Source: Symbiodinium kawagutii
Lineage: Eukaryota; Sar; Dinophyceae; Suessiales; Symbiodiniaceae
DNA: 64,000 nt
Assembly: GCA_009767595.1 (NCBI GenBank)
Contig: VSDK01023782.1
Location: 70,383 to 134,382, forward strand
Direction of reading: 5' to 3'
The position numbers and the translations under genes were made by a program. This document shows positions 1 to 11,268 of this stretch, in pieces; position 1 is the stretch's first letter; every line of letters starts with the position of its first letter. The notes beneath the pieces are model-generated. The model had not been told where the DNA came from. It saw only the letters and a list, made by a program, of their open reading frames with translations, and ran no database searches.

Positions 1-240
1 CAGCACGGCAGGAAGCAAGCAAAACCAGCAAGCCAGCAATCCAGCCAGCCAGCACGCCAGCAAGCCAGCATGCCAGCACGCCAGCAAGCCAACAAGCCCG
101 CCACTCAACCTTCAAGCCGGCAGGTCAGAAAGCCAGCAAGCCAGCTTGCAAGCAAGCCCGCCAGCACGCGAGCAAGTGAGCTAGCCAGCAAGGTAGCAAG
201 CCAGCAAGGTAACAAGCCAGCACGCGAGCGCGCACGGGAG
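1..240. repeat. Degenerate CCAGCAAG-type tandem repeat
   Basis: The first 240 bases are a degenerate tandem array of CCAGCAAG, CCAGCACG and CCAGCCAG units. It gives meaningless Q/A/S/K-rich open frames in several phases, so I do not call a gene in it. Confidence 0.8.
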
Positions 241-1480
241 CATGCACTCCGCCAAGAGAGATTCTTCCCATGACGGCTCACCCGGCCTTTCCCTGGACGC
301 GCCCGCGCCCAACAACGGGTCAGTGACTGCAGCAGAGCACCACGGACACCCACCCGTTGTCGAGCGGGCGCGCGCCCAGGACGGTTGGCCAGCCCCCCTA
401 CCCCGCAGGGAGGGATGCTGCCCGCGGATCCCTCCCCGGGCCCCCGTCACGGGGGAGCTTGTTAACCCAGATCTCCCTGGGGCCGCTGCCGGGCGTCTGT
501 ACCTGACAGGGCAGTCATGCGGCGGCAACGCCGCCAACGACCCGAAGAGAGTTCTGTGTGTGATTTTGGTAAGGATCCATGGCGGGCCGCAAGCCTATGA
601 TTAGAACTCATTTCTGTGGCCAAACGATCGTGTGCACTTGGTTGGGTGAGAGAAAAATAAATGATTTCTGCTCGACAACATCAAGCAACTATCATGGTAT
701 GCGTTATGGCATGTAACCGCATATATATGTTCAAATATTATGTATGTTTACATGGGTTCAGGAAACATGGAACAACTTCCCTTGCGACACTTGGTCCGCA
801 CGCCTCAAGGTGGCCACTTCCGCCAGGCCATGACGCAGTTGGCGTCAAGGGTGCGAAGGTAGCTCTGGCGCCAGTGCAGATCTTCACAGCAGTCGTGACA
901 GACCAAAGCCACGTCCTATGCATGGACTCACTTCGACGGCAATAAGCAACATGGTGCCAAGGTAAAGTCTCGCAACTTTATAGTGATAAGACTTCGCAGA
1001 GGTGAAGGGAGGGTGAAATTCCTATCTGGACGAAAGCATGGCGCATGAAATTGTATTTACCTGAGCGCCAAACTTTTGCCAGCTTGACGATCGGCCCACG
1101 TTTTCGCCTCACCAAAAAGCAGCTACAGCACATGCTCCTACTCGAAGAAAACAACGCCGAGCCTCTAGAACGGCTTCTGCATATCCAGGCAGCCGTTCCA
1201 AATCCACCCGGCTCAGTTCAACTTGCGAGAGAGCCTCCAGGAACTCTGAATGCTCAAAAGGGTTTCAGTGCTGCCCAGGCCTTCGCAATTGCGAGGTTGG
1301 GGTCATAGTACAGGCGCAAGTTGTCCTTCAGATTGACCACAAAAGCACGCAGGTGCAACCTCTCGTCCTTAGCACTGTGCTTTACATGGGTATGTTCATG
1401 ATGCAACAGAAAGACTTTCGCCACTGCAGCTTCTCGGCTCCATGCATGGGTAAGGCAGCGAGGTGGGGTTCCTAATGCAT
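241..1480. other. GC-rich island then unassigned DNA
   Basis: Bases 241-600 are GC-rich and open on both strands, but neither translation resembles a known family. Around 780-945 the minus strand has a short coding-looking stretch with Cys/His/Trp-rich sequence, interrupted by a stop. The rest shows no recognisable gene. Confidence 0.4.
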
Positions 1481-1541
1481 CAAATTCTGGAAGAAAAACA
1501 AAATCACGACGAAATTCTGGAAGAAAAACAAAATCACGACG
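1481..1541. repeat. 30-bp tandem duplication
   Basis: Two adjacent near-identical 30-bp units that begin AAATTCTGGAAGAAAAAC. The unit length is a multiple of three, so a minus-strand open frame (1254-1592) runs through both and repeats a 10-residue block. The frame itself is not recognisable. Confidence 0.8.
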
Positions 1542-1966
1542 CTTCATTCTGAGGGGTTGGCTCGAGCGATTGCGAGCATCCGACCTTACCAAGACGACTT
1601 TTGTGCGCGATGCTCTGCGAACAGTGCCCTCAGTTAAACTCGTTTGGACTTTGAGGCTCCTACATGTTCACAAAGTCGAACGTCAGAAGCTTTGTGCAAG
1701 ATTTCCAATAGCCAAAGTCTACGGAGCTCATGCTTCTACGAGCCAATGTGGATGACTCTGAGAATCAAAATGCAACACACAGCAAACCCTCTCCAATTAT
1801 CACGCCTGTGTCCGCATCTCGGCTTTTTGTTGCGCTGGCTGCGTAAACGACTGTCTCTTCTCGCGGCGCTATGCTGTTTTTGTTGCAATTCAATCTGTGA
1901 CACATTATTATGGATCATCTGCAACTCCCACGATTGGGCGGTAATTCTGTCACCCTTTGCATCTTT

Positions 1967-2112
<146 letters not shown>

Positions 2113-2116
2113 CATT

Positions 2117-2450
2117 TGCTTGAAAATGACCCTAAACCCTCGGCTTTTTAAGGTTTTAAAATAGAAATGTTCAAAAAACTATGGTTTGAGGATGATTTTC
2201 CTTGAACATGACCCTAAAACCTCGAGTTTTTCAAGGTTTTAACATAGAAATGTTCAAAAAACTATGGTTTGAGGGTGATTTTCTTGGAAAATGACCCTAA
2301 AACCTCGAGTTTTTGACGCTTTCGACAAAAAAATATTGAAAAAACATGGTTTTAGCAGGGTTTTCTTTGAACATGACCCTAAAACCTCGAGTTTTTGAAG
2401 TTTTTGACCTCGAAAAATAGCAAAACGCAGGGGATTTGACCCTAAACCCT
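2117..2450. repeat. About 83-bp tandem repeat x4 containing CCCTAAA
   Basis: Four diverging units of about 83 bp. Each carries a core TGACCCTAAAACCTCGAG followed by a T-rich run and, in the first two units, ATAGAAATGTTCAAAAAACT. Every unit contains a telomere-like CCCTAAA. The units stand directly beside the telomere-type array at 2513-2577. Confidence 0.8.
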
Positions 2451-2512
2451 CTTGAGAGGACCCGAGAGGGGGAACGGGGGTATTAGACCCTAAATATACA
2501 TATGATATACTT

Positions 2513-2577
2513 GTTTAGGGTTTTAGGGTTTTAGGGTTTAGGGTTTTAGGGTTTTAGGGTTTGAGGTTTAGGGTTTG
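2513..2577. repeat. Interstitial telomere-like TTTAGGG/TTTTAGGG repeats
   Basis: About nine imperfect units of TTTAGGG and TTTTAGGG in tandem. TTTAGGG is the telomere repeat reported for dinoflagellates and plants. The array is internal to the window, so it marks either an old telomere or a repair/insertion event, not a chromosome end. Confidence 0.85.
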
Positions 2578-2579
2578 AT

Positions 2580-4250
2580 AACTCAGAAGTCAAAAAACAA
2601 TGGCCTTGTGCAGGAATTTGAGCGTTGGGAAATGTTCTCAGACCCATGCGGGGCAAACCCTAAGGCTCGGGCGAACATGTTTAAAAATGAAGAATGTTGA
2701 AAACATTAGGGAAAATAAGAACATATGTGTCAATGGTTACATTAGAGAAAATAAGAAATGCTTGAAACCCAGTGGCAAGAAGTGGTTAACGGTTGTGGTT
2801 ACTGGTGATTTTTGCATATTTCTGTTGGCTCGCTGGTTAGGCCTTCTTGTGTTGTGGACGTCCTTCTGGTTGCTGATCATTTGATGTTGACAAACTGCCA
2901 GCGGAGAAGGCTGGCACGAAGAAACTGATCAGCCAGGCTTGTTCACGTCAGATTTCCTTGTTTTGGCTGTGTTAGGTATCAAGCGCCACGATATTGTGCC
3001 AGTGATTGGATGCTCAACATTTCTGAGACTTTACCTTTATCAAGTCCACGAGTTGGTTGCCACTAGAGTTGGATGATGATGAAAGACCATTGAACAATTG
3101 CAGCGTCTGTTTCTTTGTTTCAAAGCACCACGGCCGAAACAGAAACGCAGCTATCCAAGCAACTAACCAACTCATCGACACCAACTGATCAACCAACCAG
3201 CACCAACCCCCGTGCCCCAGCGACGCCAAGCAACTCAGGCGGCAGAGTTCCTTGCCATTGACTGCATTGGTCACCAGCAGCTCTAACTCAGTGACTTCTC
3301 CCGGGGGCCTCGCATCCAGCAGCATCAATGGAGCCATTGGAACAAGGCAATTTCTCTCAGCATCTCCCAGTATCAACCATGGTACTCCGAGCCATTTCAG
3401 AGTCATCCGAGCCACTTCTGAGGTGTCTCCAACCCAGCCTTCTGGAGCATTGATTCATCGCTGATTGATCATCAATCTTGCGTGAACCCACAAATCTCAA
3501 GGGTGCCGATCCCTGGCATGTCTCAACACTGTGACCCTTGAAGGTTCCCACCAGCCCTGCCATCGCGGGGCCGTGCTGTGAAGCTGGTCAGACTCGCTGC
3601 TGCGGAGGGCCGCTCGTTTCGGACCTGGGGATCCGCAGCATTCCCATGGAAAGCAGCATCTTTGACCCCATGAATCAACGGGACCTAGTCATCAGTTCAT
3701 CAATGCTAACTTGACTCTTGCATTGAAGTAACCATGAGTTACCAACCCATTCACGACAAGTTTCATTCCCATCAGCTCAACAAAAATGTTTAACATCATG
3801 ATTAATGCTCATCAAGTCACCACTGAGTCCTGAACTAAGCCATCATGCTCAACTGCTGACCAACTCCTGGTCAATCTAACCCATTTCACGACCAGTTTCA
3901 TACCCCTCAGCTCAACAAAAATGCTGAACAGTTGACTTACTCCTGGTTGATGCTCATTAAGTCACCACTTCGTCATGAACTCGGTCACTATGCTCAACTG
4001 CTGACTTACTCCTGGTTGATGTGCCAAGTTGGTTGTTATCCCTGGTTGTTAGCCCTTGTTGGTTGTTACTCCTGGTTGATGATTGTTAGTTAACCATCCT
4101 ATAACCATTCTATAACCATTGCTGGTTGCTGATTATTCCCTATCAACTTATATATAAATGGTTACAACTTATAACCATCACCACCACCAGGTTAATGCTT
4201 ATTAACCATTATTAACCGTTATAACCACCAGTTTCACCACCATCAATCAA
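2580..4250. other. Repeat-rich DNA without recognisable gene
   Basis: AT-rich DNA dominated by degenerate ACCATCAAC and TGGTTGATG words. Short open frames at 2600-2884 and 3014-3415 (minus) have no recognisable motif. It is probably intronic or intergenic. Confidence 0.5.
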
Positions 4251-4251
4251 C

Positions 4252-4385
4252 CATCCCCCGGTCCGGTTGCCCCCGTTGCTTGCTGGGCCACGGCCAGGCC
4301 ATGGAAGGTATCGCCCAGCTCGAACTTGAGGCCGTGGGATGCCACGGAGTGGTAGAAGGCCGTGTGGTCGTGGGGGTCCTGGTAC
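4252..4385 (-). CDS. Putative exon, unknown protein
   Basis: Minus-strand GC-rich island with an AG acceptor (CCCCAG) before 4385 and a GT donor (GTTGAT) after 4252. It reads in one frame, with DHTAFYHSVASHGLKFELGD in the middle. The AFYHSVAS stretch resembles AFFHSIAS in the exon at 8241-8368, so the two may be related exons. The product is not recognised. Confidence 0.4.
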
Positions 4386-4429
4386 CTGGGGTTGGGAGCC
4401 GTGCGTTGGGGTAAGGATGAACCATGGAT

Positions 4430-4533
4430 CTATATATATATATATATATATCTATATATATATACATATTTATAGATAGATAGATAGATAGATAGATACG
4501 GATATATAAATATATATACATATATATATATAT

Positions 4534-4570
<37 letters not shown>

Positions 4571-4655
4571 GATAGATAGATAGAGATAGAGATAGAGATA
4601 GAGATACATCGATAGATAGATAGATAGATAGTTAGATAGATAGATGGATAGATGG
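4430..4655. repeat. (TA)n and (GATA)n microsatellites
   Basis: Alternating TA runs and long GATA/GATAGA runs. No coding content. Confidence 0.95.
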
Positions 4656-4908
4656 ATGGATGATTACAGGTTTGAGTTACAGATGGTTAAGTTCTAGATG
4701 GTCATAGATTCATGTGTTTTTTCAAGGTATAATTGGGTGTAGCTGGATAATCTATGGATTGTTAAAGATGATAGCCATCAATTTGTCAAGCATGCAACAA
4801 CCACCAATTGCTGGTTTCATCAAACATATTGCCTTTTTTGTGCATAGGTTTGAGGTATATATTCCCTTCTATGGATACACCCAACCCGATATCCACGTTC
4901 CCTGACAC

Positions 4909-4980
4909 CCTCGAACTCTCCACTCCCCGCGTCAGTGCCCAGCTGCGTATCTTTGACTTGCAAGTTCAACAGCATCTCTC
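4909..4980 (-). CDS. Putative 72-bp exon, unknown protein
   Basis: Minus-strand open stretch of exactly 24 codons between CGCTCAG and GTGTCAGG. It contains EMLLNLQVKDTQLGTDAGSG. The splice-site fit and unbroken frame make it a plausible microexon. Function unknown. Confidence 0.35.
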
Positions 4981-4984
4981 CTGA

Positions 4985-6098
4985 GCGTTGCTGGCAGCTG
5001 GCAAGTGTCTGGTTTTTTCCCATCTGCTCACAAGCACGTGGCCACCAAAATGAAGATTGGATCTCAAGTCCTGTGGTGCTTGCTCTGGCTGATTCTTCTT
5101 GATGGACAAAGCGATATGATTCTTCGATCCCTGCAAATGGTTGGTTTGATGTCGATCATCCAATCCTCCGATACTCTTCAGCTTGAATTTGCCCTTATCA
5201 ACGCTGCTCTGTCGTGATCTAGTACAGTCACAAGCACCGGCATCATTAGAACAATGACCGTTGCCAAATAAGGAAAACACACATCTGCAAAGCAAACTGA
5301 AAGATTCAAACCTTGGCTGTCAACAACCACAGCACCGAGATCATCTACTGAGAATTACTTGGCAATGTAGTATGTTGCTTGCATGCCATTCCCATGAACC
5401 CGCAAGAGTTCCACACGTAAATTATGAATCAAAAATAGAACCTAGGTCCAGTACTCGGCTTGGAACTTAGGAAAACACAACAACGCTTGGAACAATTTGG
5501 AGCTTCGTCATCAGTACGGACCTCCGGTGACCGCTTGTTTCCCCATTCAACATTCCACCGGCTTGGAATCCAACATGTATTCAGGGCAGCGTTTTCCAGA
5601 AACGCGTTTCTTACCACTGATGATCATTCACCAGTATCACTTACCATCAACTGCAACCAGAATCAACCATCAAGCAACCGTCAGCAAGACCACTCTGGAC
5701 CAAGGATCAATGAATGAGAAACCAAATGTTCTGTCCCCAGAAGCTGTGGTTGCCGGGGTGATGGTCAAAAATGCATGCTAACCATGGCTAAGGATTGAAC
5801 AACAACTATTAATAGCCGGTTAGGGATCTACAACCCAAGAACGCCAGTCTAACAATGGCCTTTTTGCAATGAAGCACAAATTCTTTGGTGGGTGCAGCCA
5901 GCATTGTTAGAATCACTCATCATTCTTAAAGAACGGCACACCTTCACAAAGGTACGTGAACCCATGTATTGCATGGATGGCTTTTCCACATCTTCCCCAG
6001 CTATCAAAATGCATCGTTGTCAGCAGAATCAGCCGCTACGAATCGACAAACATCAGCAGCCACGGTCAATTATCGTAAAGCATTTGCAGCCATCAACC
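4985..6098. other. No recognisable gene
   Basis: Several short overlapping open frames on both strands, with no motif and no consistent splice signals. Probably intron or intergenic DNA. Confidence 0.4.
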
Positions 6099-6200
6099 GG
6101 CATTAGCCATAAGCCACCAACAAGCACTACTGATCCCGGTGGCATCAACTGGCACTAACCATCAGCCACCAACAAGCACTACTGATCCCGGTGGTCACAC
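6099..6200. repeat. About 51-bp tandem duplication
   Basis: Two adjacent copies sharing GCCACCAACAAGCACTACTG and the following CCCGGTGG. The copies are slightly diverged. Confidence 0.75.
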
Positions 6201-6219
6201 CCCATTTCACATCGTTAAC

Positions 6220-6359
6220 CCCTGCAAGTGTCCATCTTCCGCCGATTGCAAGAGCCCAGTGATTTTGGTGCCCTGGTCATTGGCCACGGCCTGGCGTAAC
6301 TCATGTGGCTGAGGATTGGTGATGTAGCAATGCACGCAGTCCCTAGGGCGGAAGCTCCC
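6220..6359 (-). CDS. Putative exon, unknown protein
   Basis: Minus-strand island preceded by a pyrimidine-rich TTTTTCCCAG acceptor and followed by a GTTAAC donor. It encodes a single open frame that includes RDCVHCYITNPQPHELRQAV. It has a CxxC but no recognised domain. Confidence 0.42.
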
Positions 6360-6611
6360 CTGGGAAAAAGGGGTGTTTTTGAGACCACTTTTTGATCAGT
6401 TGTCGATGTATTTGTCTGCGTCTATCTGCCTTCCCGAAGCTTTCCAATCTCTCTGACCTCTTTAGCAAGCTACCTGCCTACCTTTCTATCAGCTAGTCCA
6501 TTTGTCCACTTATCTTTCTGCCAGTCTCTCGAACCACTTACCCTCTGGTAAACCAACCTGGCAATGGAGAATCCACCATAGAAATAGCTGCTTTCCCAGG
6601 GTCTTCCCAAC

Positions 6612-6772
6612 CAAACGGGTGGATTTTCCAGCCAGCCATGCGGGTTGACCGGGCACGTCGGCACCTCCAACAGAGCCTGCTCCAGGTCCAAGTCTGTACG
6701 TGGGGATGACAGGCCCAAGCTCTTCTCCTCGTGCCAACGGCAGGTGAATTTAAGGTGAAGATCCAAGGATGG
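6612..6772 (-). CDS. Putative exon, unknown protein
   Basis: Minus-strand open island between CCCAG and GTTGGG. It contains CRWHEEKSLGLSSPRTDLDL and a Pro/Trp-rich tail. Same strand as the neighbouring islands. No family recognised. Confidence 0.4.
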
Positions 6773-6780
6773 CTGGGAAG

Positions 6781-6925
6781 TGATGCTTATGATGGCTATG
6801 ATGCTTATGATGCTTATGATGGTATGATGCTTATGATGCTTATGATGTTTATGATGCTTATGATGCTTATGATGCTTATGATGGTATGATGCTTATGATG
6901 GTTATGATGGTCATGAATGCTGGTA
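6781..6925. repeat. (ATGATGCTT)n-like minisatellite
   Basis: Tandem, slightly irregular 9-bp units of ATGATGCTT/ATGATGGTT. Confidence 0.9.
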
Positions 6926-6929
6926 AATG

Positions 6930-7680
6930 ATGGTGAAATTCCAACGATTTATCACTGATAAATGGTTAATCCAGGATCCTGGTATCTTGAATCACCAGCG
7001 GTACATGGTGATTATGAATCAATGGTTCATACTCAAGGGTGAACATTCGATCTGGTTACCTGATTAAAGTTTGGATGGTCGATAGCCAAGGATGAATCGG
7101 TTAAGAAGCACAAAATCAATGATGGTGAGCGATGGTCAGCAATGGCCAAGACTGGTTACTAAGCAATGGTTAGTGACGGTAAGTCAGTGTTTACAACCAA
7201 TGAATAACAAATGGATGTGGCAAAACAAGGCTGTTTAGCAAGCAACAAATAACCGCTGACCGTGACTCAATGCTTGATAATGGCGAATCGTGGTAAACCA
7301 ATTTTTGATAACCAACAGCAATAGTCGTTGATACTTAATGATCAACAAATCATGGTTTATAATGGTTGACAATGCTGAATTAATGGTTCGTCCTGGCAAA
7401 TCATAATGCGCAAAAGCAACAAGAAGCATGCTTTGATCATGGCTAAAAGTACTGTAGTTCATAACGGTCAATCGTATAACATCAACCTCCACGTTCATGA
7501 GTCGTTGTCAATAAGAAGACCAATGCCTACTAACAGCTTGTGATCTGATCTTTGAATGCAGCCTTTTGGGCACTTGTCAAATCATCAAAGATCGCATCCT
7601 AACCACAACCAGCTTGATCACAGCGAACACCAATCTTGGTATCTCCCCATGACCACCCAACCCCTTGGCGACTCCCCGTG
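6930..7680. other. No recognisable gene
   Basis: AT-rich DNA of degenerate ATGGTTGATG/AATGGTTAAT words. Nothing supported. Confidence 0.5.
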
Positions 7681-7682
7681 AC

Positions 7683-7823
7683 CCGCTCCAGCGCCAAAAG
7701 GAGCTTCAGCACGTGCGTCTTCTCGTTGCGATGCGCCAGCTGCGTGATGGTTTCGTTGAGGCCGAACTCCATGCCATAACCTGAGCGCAGCTGCAGCGGC
7801 ACCCTGCAGGTTTTCGTGTCGGC
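7683..7823 (-). CDS. Putative 141-bp exon, unknown protein
   Basis: Minus-strand open island of 47 codons with a TTGGAG acceptor and a GTCACG donor, strongly GC3-biased compared with its surroundings. It contains SGYGMEFGLNETITQLAHRN. An in-frame stop lies just upstream of the AG, which supports the exon edge. A MITE-1 copy ends 16 bp upstream of the acceptor. Confidence 0.45.
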
Positions 7824-7839
7824 CTCCAACGATTAGCCA

Positions 7840-7943
7840 CTGGTTGGTGATTGAACCACCCCTATGAAAAATATACTTGTCAACCAACTATTTACTGATG
7901 ATTACGTTTGGGAAAATAAAAGATGTTTGTAACCACCAAACAG
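7840..7943 (+). mobile_element. MITE-1 copy with GCCA duplication
   Basis: A 104-bp element with terminal inverted repeats, CTGGTTGGTGATTGAA at the left and TTTGTAACCACCAAACAG at the right. It is flanked on both sides by the 4-bp direct repeat GCCA. The interior has the family signature CCCCTATGAAAAATAT, a CAACCAAC block and GGGAAAATAAA. Too small to encode a protein. Confidence 0.8.
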
Positions 7944-8240
7944 GCCACTGTTGATCATCAATCAACTTACCTTTCAATGGCAATAGTTGATTCTTTTGTC
8001 CACTGCTTTTCCCATCAATTAACTGCAATCATTTACCATTCACCTGCATTAACTGACCGTCATCTTTGATCATTCCTGAATCACCATTCACCATTCACCA
8101 TCCTTTAATCCCTCGAAAACCACATAAAACCATCTTTTTCATCTATTTCAATTTCACCATCCTGAAGCATCATGAAAAATCATCAATTTCACCATCTCTT
8201 TTTGCGCTTCAACATGCGCAGCATTGCGCAGCCGGGCCAC

Positions 8241-8368
8241 TGGCGATGGAGTGGAAGAATGCGCTGGAATTCCTGGCGTCGTTGAAGGTGGGCTTCACCC
8301 GAAGCGTCAGCAGCTCCTGGGGAGCGATGCGGGAGCGGGTGGGAGCGTAGCAGGGGCCGTAGCAGGTC
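8241..8368 (-). CDS. Putative exon, unknown protein
   Basis: Minus-strand island starting after CCGGTAG and ending before GTGGCC. The frame includes TCYGPCYAPTRSRIAPQELL and then AFFHSIASG. Similarity of the latter to the exon at 4252-4385 suggests repeated or paralogous exons. Confidence 0.38.
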
Positions 8369-8369
8369 C

Positions 8370-8655
8370 TACCGGTGGGTGAACCGCCCGGTTATCCTTG
8401 GTGACACAAAATGGATGGGTAATATCAGTAAAACATCATGATTTGAAGTGGTTCATGGTGGGGAATTTGATTCAGTGATGGTTCATGTGGCAAGTAGATG
8501 TTCATGGTGATTGTTGAGAGGAATGCTTATTTCTGGAGCGATTCATCATGGTTCTGGCGGGTTCATTATGGTGACAGAAGAAAGGTAATAAGCGACAAGG
8601 ACAGGTAACCTTCTTCGGGGCAACCACAATATCCTTCAGAGGAGTCTTGGAGTGA
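8370..8655. other. No recognisable gene
   Basis: Degenerate ATGGTTCATGG-type DNA, probably intron or intergenic. Confidence 0.4.
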
Positions 8656-8659
8656 AGGT

Positions 8660-9063
8660 TTAGGCTAGGATAATTTGTTCACAGTAGTACCCATCGCGAG
8701 GGGCTCTACCTAGGGTTGTACCAGGCTCGGAGAGCTGATGGCTGCCACAGCTCTCCTCCTCTTCAAAGAAAGCATGCGTTTTCTCACGTATATTTGGCAC
8801 ACTGTAGCAGTGTGTCTTTCTCTTGCAATAAGCTGCAGAGATTGATGCGTGCTCAGTGATGTAGCCCAGATCTGGATGTGGTGCTGAACAGACTGACTTG
8901 AGCACAAGATCCACTTGGTCATGCAGTTTCTCGAAATTGTTTTTCGCCATTGGTCCATTGTTGCCCTCTCCCATGCCCAAGCGGACCTGGCGACACCTTG
9001 TGATTGAGCTGAGGGTCAACATCAGATCATCATGAGAAGCCGGAAGCGGGCATCTCCCTTTAC
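8660..9063 (-). CDS. Putative 3'-terminal exon, unknown protein
   Basis: A 134-codon minus-strand open frame that begins after TCATAGCAG (acceptor) and closes at a stop at 8660, as expected for a last coding exon. It contains KNNFEKLHDQVDLVLKSVCS and an acidic EEEES patch near the end. Amino-acid composition is protein-like and not repeat-derived. I recognise no family. It lies downstream, on the same strand, of the virus-like helicase fragment at about 10.1-10.75 kb, but no link is shown. Confidence 0.45.
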
Positions 9064-9489
9064 CTGCTATGACCAAGTTCTGAGTATGATAGGATTTTGC
9101 TATCTGTAAGGATCTGGAGTCTGGAGGCTGCAGTGATCACTCCATGTTGGTAAGTGTCTCCCCACATACTCCATGCTGACAACTGACAAATATCTTTGTA
9201 TAGCTCCTACCATACTGCCGCTACACTTTGCTTGCGGCTCAAGATTTGCCGAGGCCTTGCTAGCCTCATGGTGGCCGATGGTCGAATAAGCTTAGCAGAA
9301 TGGTTGACCATAGTTGCCACCACCATGGAAGGGGTTGAGCAACAATACGCGTGGCACCAGGATGTTCTGGCGTGACAATGGGCACCAGGATTTTCTGACG
9401 AGTGGAGCACCTGCACCAGCCGGTGCAAGCGTGCCACCAGCTATCATGAGGAAGCAGGTTAAGTACCCAGGATTGACCACCACCAGTTT

Positions 9490-9580
9490 GAGCTGCAGCA
9501 AGGCCTAGACCCGGCCCCAGCTTCTCCTTCGCGTCCGCGGGTGCCTTGTCCTCTTCGGAGATTCCCAAAGCAACCGACAC
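9490..9580 (-). CDS. Putative exon, unknown protein
   Basis: Minus-strand open stretch after GGGGTCAG containing GISEEDKAPADAKEKLGPGL. A GT donor (GTGGTG) is plausible near 9490. The frame stays open further, to 9266, so the 3' edge is uncertain. Confidence 0.35.
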
Positions 9581-9855
9581 CTGACCCCAAGGGGGCGCAC
9601 CAAGGGACCCACCAAGGGGCCCAAGTCCATGTCATGGACCCTTGGTGTAGGCCCCTGGGTGTAGTTGCCATCCTTGAAACAACCATGTTTGTAGTGGCAT
9701 TGGGTTCATCAACTGTTGTTGAGATCTTTCATTAACCAATTTCAACCTCTGATCAACTAATTGCTGGCACTGATTCGTTGTTATTCATCAGTTTTCACCA
9801 TTTCGCTGGCATTTGTCATTCACTTCTCTCAGATTGCTGCCGCTGCTACTGATAA

Positions 9856-9857
9856 TT

Positions 9858-9903
<46 letters not shown>

Positions 9904-9955
9904 CGGTGATGATGATGATGCTGCTGCTGCTGATGATGCTGCTGATGATGACGAC
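9856..9955. repeat. (GAT)n/(GCT)n array
   Basis: Trinucleotide array of ATG/GAT with CTG interruptions. Poly-Asp and poly-Ile frames here are artefacts. Confidence 0.9.
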
Positions 9956-10109
9956 GATGTAATTGTTGTTGTCGTCAATCGTGTCATCCCTGTGCCAAAT
10001 CAGTACCATTGTGATTGTTATGACTAACGCGATCAATTATCATCATTAAAAATTGTCCAGCACTACTAGCTTCATTATGGAAAGCTGTTCATCTGTGAGC
10101 AACCGTTAT

Positions 10110-10755
10110 TGGCCACGAGTAAACATTGTTGCTTTACCATTAGCGCCTTAGGACAAGTGTTCATGAGAATCGAGTCCACGGTTCTGTATCTTCCTGGTAC
10201 TCTGAATTCTCTCATGTACTCGATCTGTCCTTCTTTCGTGTGGTTGCTAACAACATCTTTTCCAAATCCATGTAATCTTCGCACTTTGGTTGTTTTTCCA
10301 CACCCTGCGACCCCGTCCAGCATAGATATCTCTGGTGTACAGGAACTCCAGTCCTTTATACTTGCCCAGTGCTCCATGGCGCGGTCAAGCAACCTGCCAC
10401 TGCGGTCGAAGATCAAATCCGCACTAAATAGCAAATATCTCTTGGATCCAACATGCCCGTAAGTCTTCTCCAAAGTATTCCAAGAGACGGTCTGAAAACT
10501 CTCACCGTCAAAGGCATACGTAAGGATCTCATCCGGCTGTCGATTGACCCAAGTCTTCGTTAGCAGGTCGAAAATGTAGCCATCGGACGTAGCTCGCAAA
10601 TATCGCTTGTCAAGATCTAGTCCAACGAGACGATACCGATTGACTACATTCAAATGCTGTCGAGCCTCAATTTCCAGAAATTCGCATATGGAATCCAATG
10701 CATGGCTTCGACCGAAAGTTGCGCGAATGTCAGTGAGAACACGCTGGTTCCCCCA
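10110..10755 (-). pseudogene. Endogenous viral element: SF1 RNA-virus helicase fragment
   Basis: A minus-strand open frame of about 215 codons without a credible ATG. Roughly 135 residues in, it has a Walker A loop of the viral superfamily-1 type (LDGVAGCGKTT), followed about 45-50 residues later by RTVDSILMN, matching motif Ia/II-side spacing in helicases of virga/tobamo-like plus-strand RNA viruses. The residues before Walker A also look like the pre-helicase linker of such replicases. The copy stops before the Walker B acid motif, so it is truncated and should not be an active helicase. It has no nearby capsid or polymerase. The left end abuts a MITE-2 copy. Best read as an RNA-virus cDNA fixed in the genome. 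A host exon descended from one is the alternative. Family assignment is from motif recognition, not a search. Confidence 0.6.
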
Positions 10756-10831
10756 TCATTAACCATTGTTTTCCCCTATTATTGTTGGCGATTAACCCCA
10801 TTAGTTGGCTTGTTAATATTGACCCATAGCC
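10724..10831 (-). mobile_element. MITE-2 copy (diverged)
   Basis: Minus-strand copy that starts GGCTATGGGTCAATATTAAC and shares the internal AATAATAGGGGAAAAC and GGGGAACCAG blocks with the copies at 48898 and 60541. The distal inverted repeat is degenerate. It touches the virus-like helicase fragment. Confidence 0.55.
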
Positions 10832-10849
10832 AGCGCCCTCCAGTTGAAA

Positions 10850-11265
10850 CACTACTGTAATAATCATTATGAGTCATCGTGAAAACCCTTGCAATTGATC
10901 GCGATGACACACACACACACACTCATGACGCCCCACTATCAACACCATATTATCCATATTAATTGAGGCTAATCAACAGAAACCAATATCAACAAATGAT
11001 GTACCACCATTCTTTACAATACTATCTAAACCATATGAACCAGTTGCAGGCAACGATAACAAAACCCATCAGGAATCAGGAACCATAATCAACAGCAGTA
11101 TAACGCTCATCATTCATTGAAGAACCACGATTTTGAGCCACCCATCCACCACCCACTGATCATTTAACCACAAACTAAGCATCAATGAACCACAAATGAC
11201 CCACCAATTCACCACCACCTCATCCTTCAAACACCAATCCGCCACCAGATCATCATCGCCAGATC
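10850..11265. other. No recognisable gene
   Basis: AT-rich ACCATCAAC-type DNA with a short (AC)n run near 10905-10922. Confidence 0.5.
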
Positions 11266-11268
11266 AAC

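Noticed and set aside
2513..2577. A chromosome end
   Set aside because: Single-copy-looking sequence continues on both sides, so it is interstitial.
6781..6925. Regularly spaced short repeats that could suggest a CRISPR array
   Set aside because: The units are contiguous with no unique spacers. It is a minisatellite. No CRISPR-like array was seen anywhere in the window.
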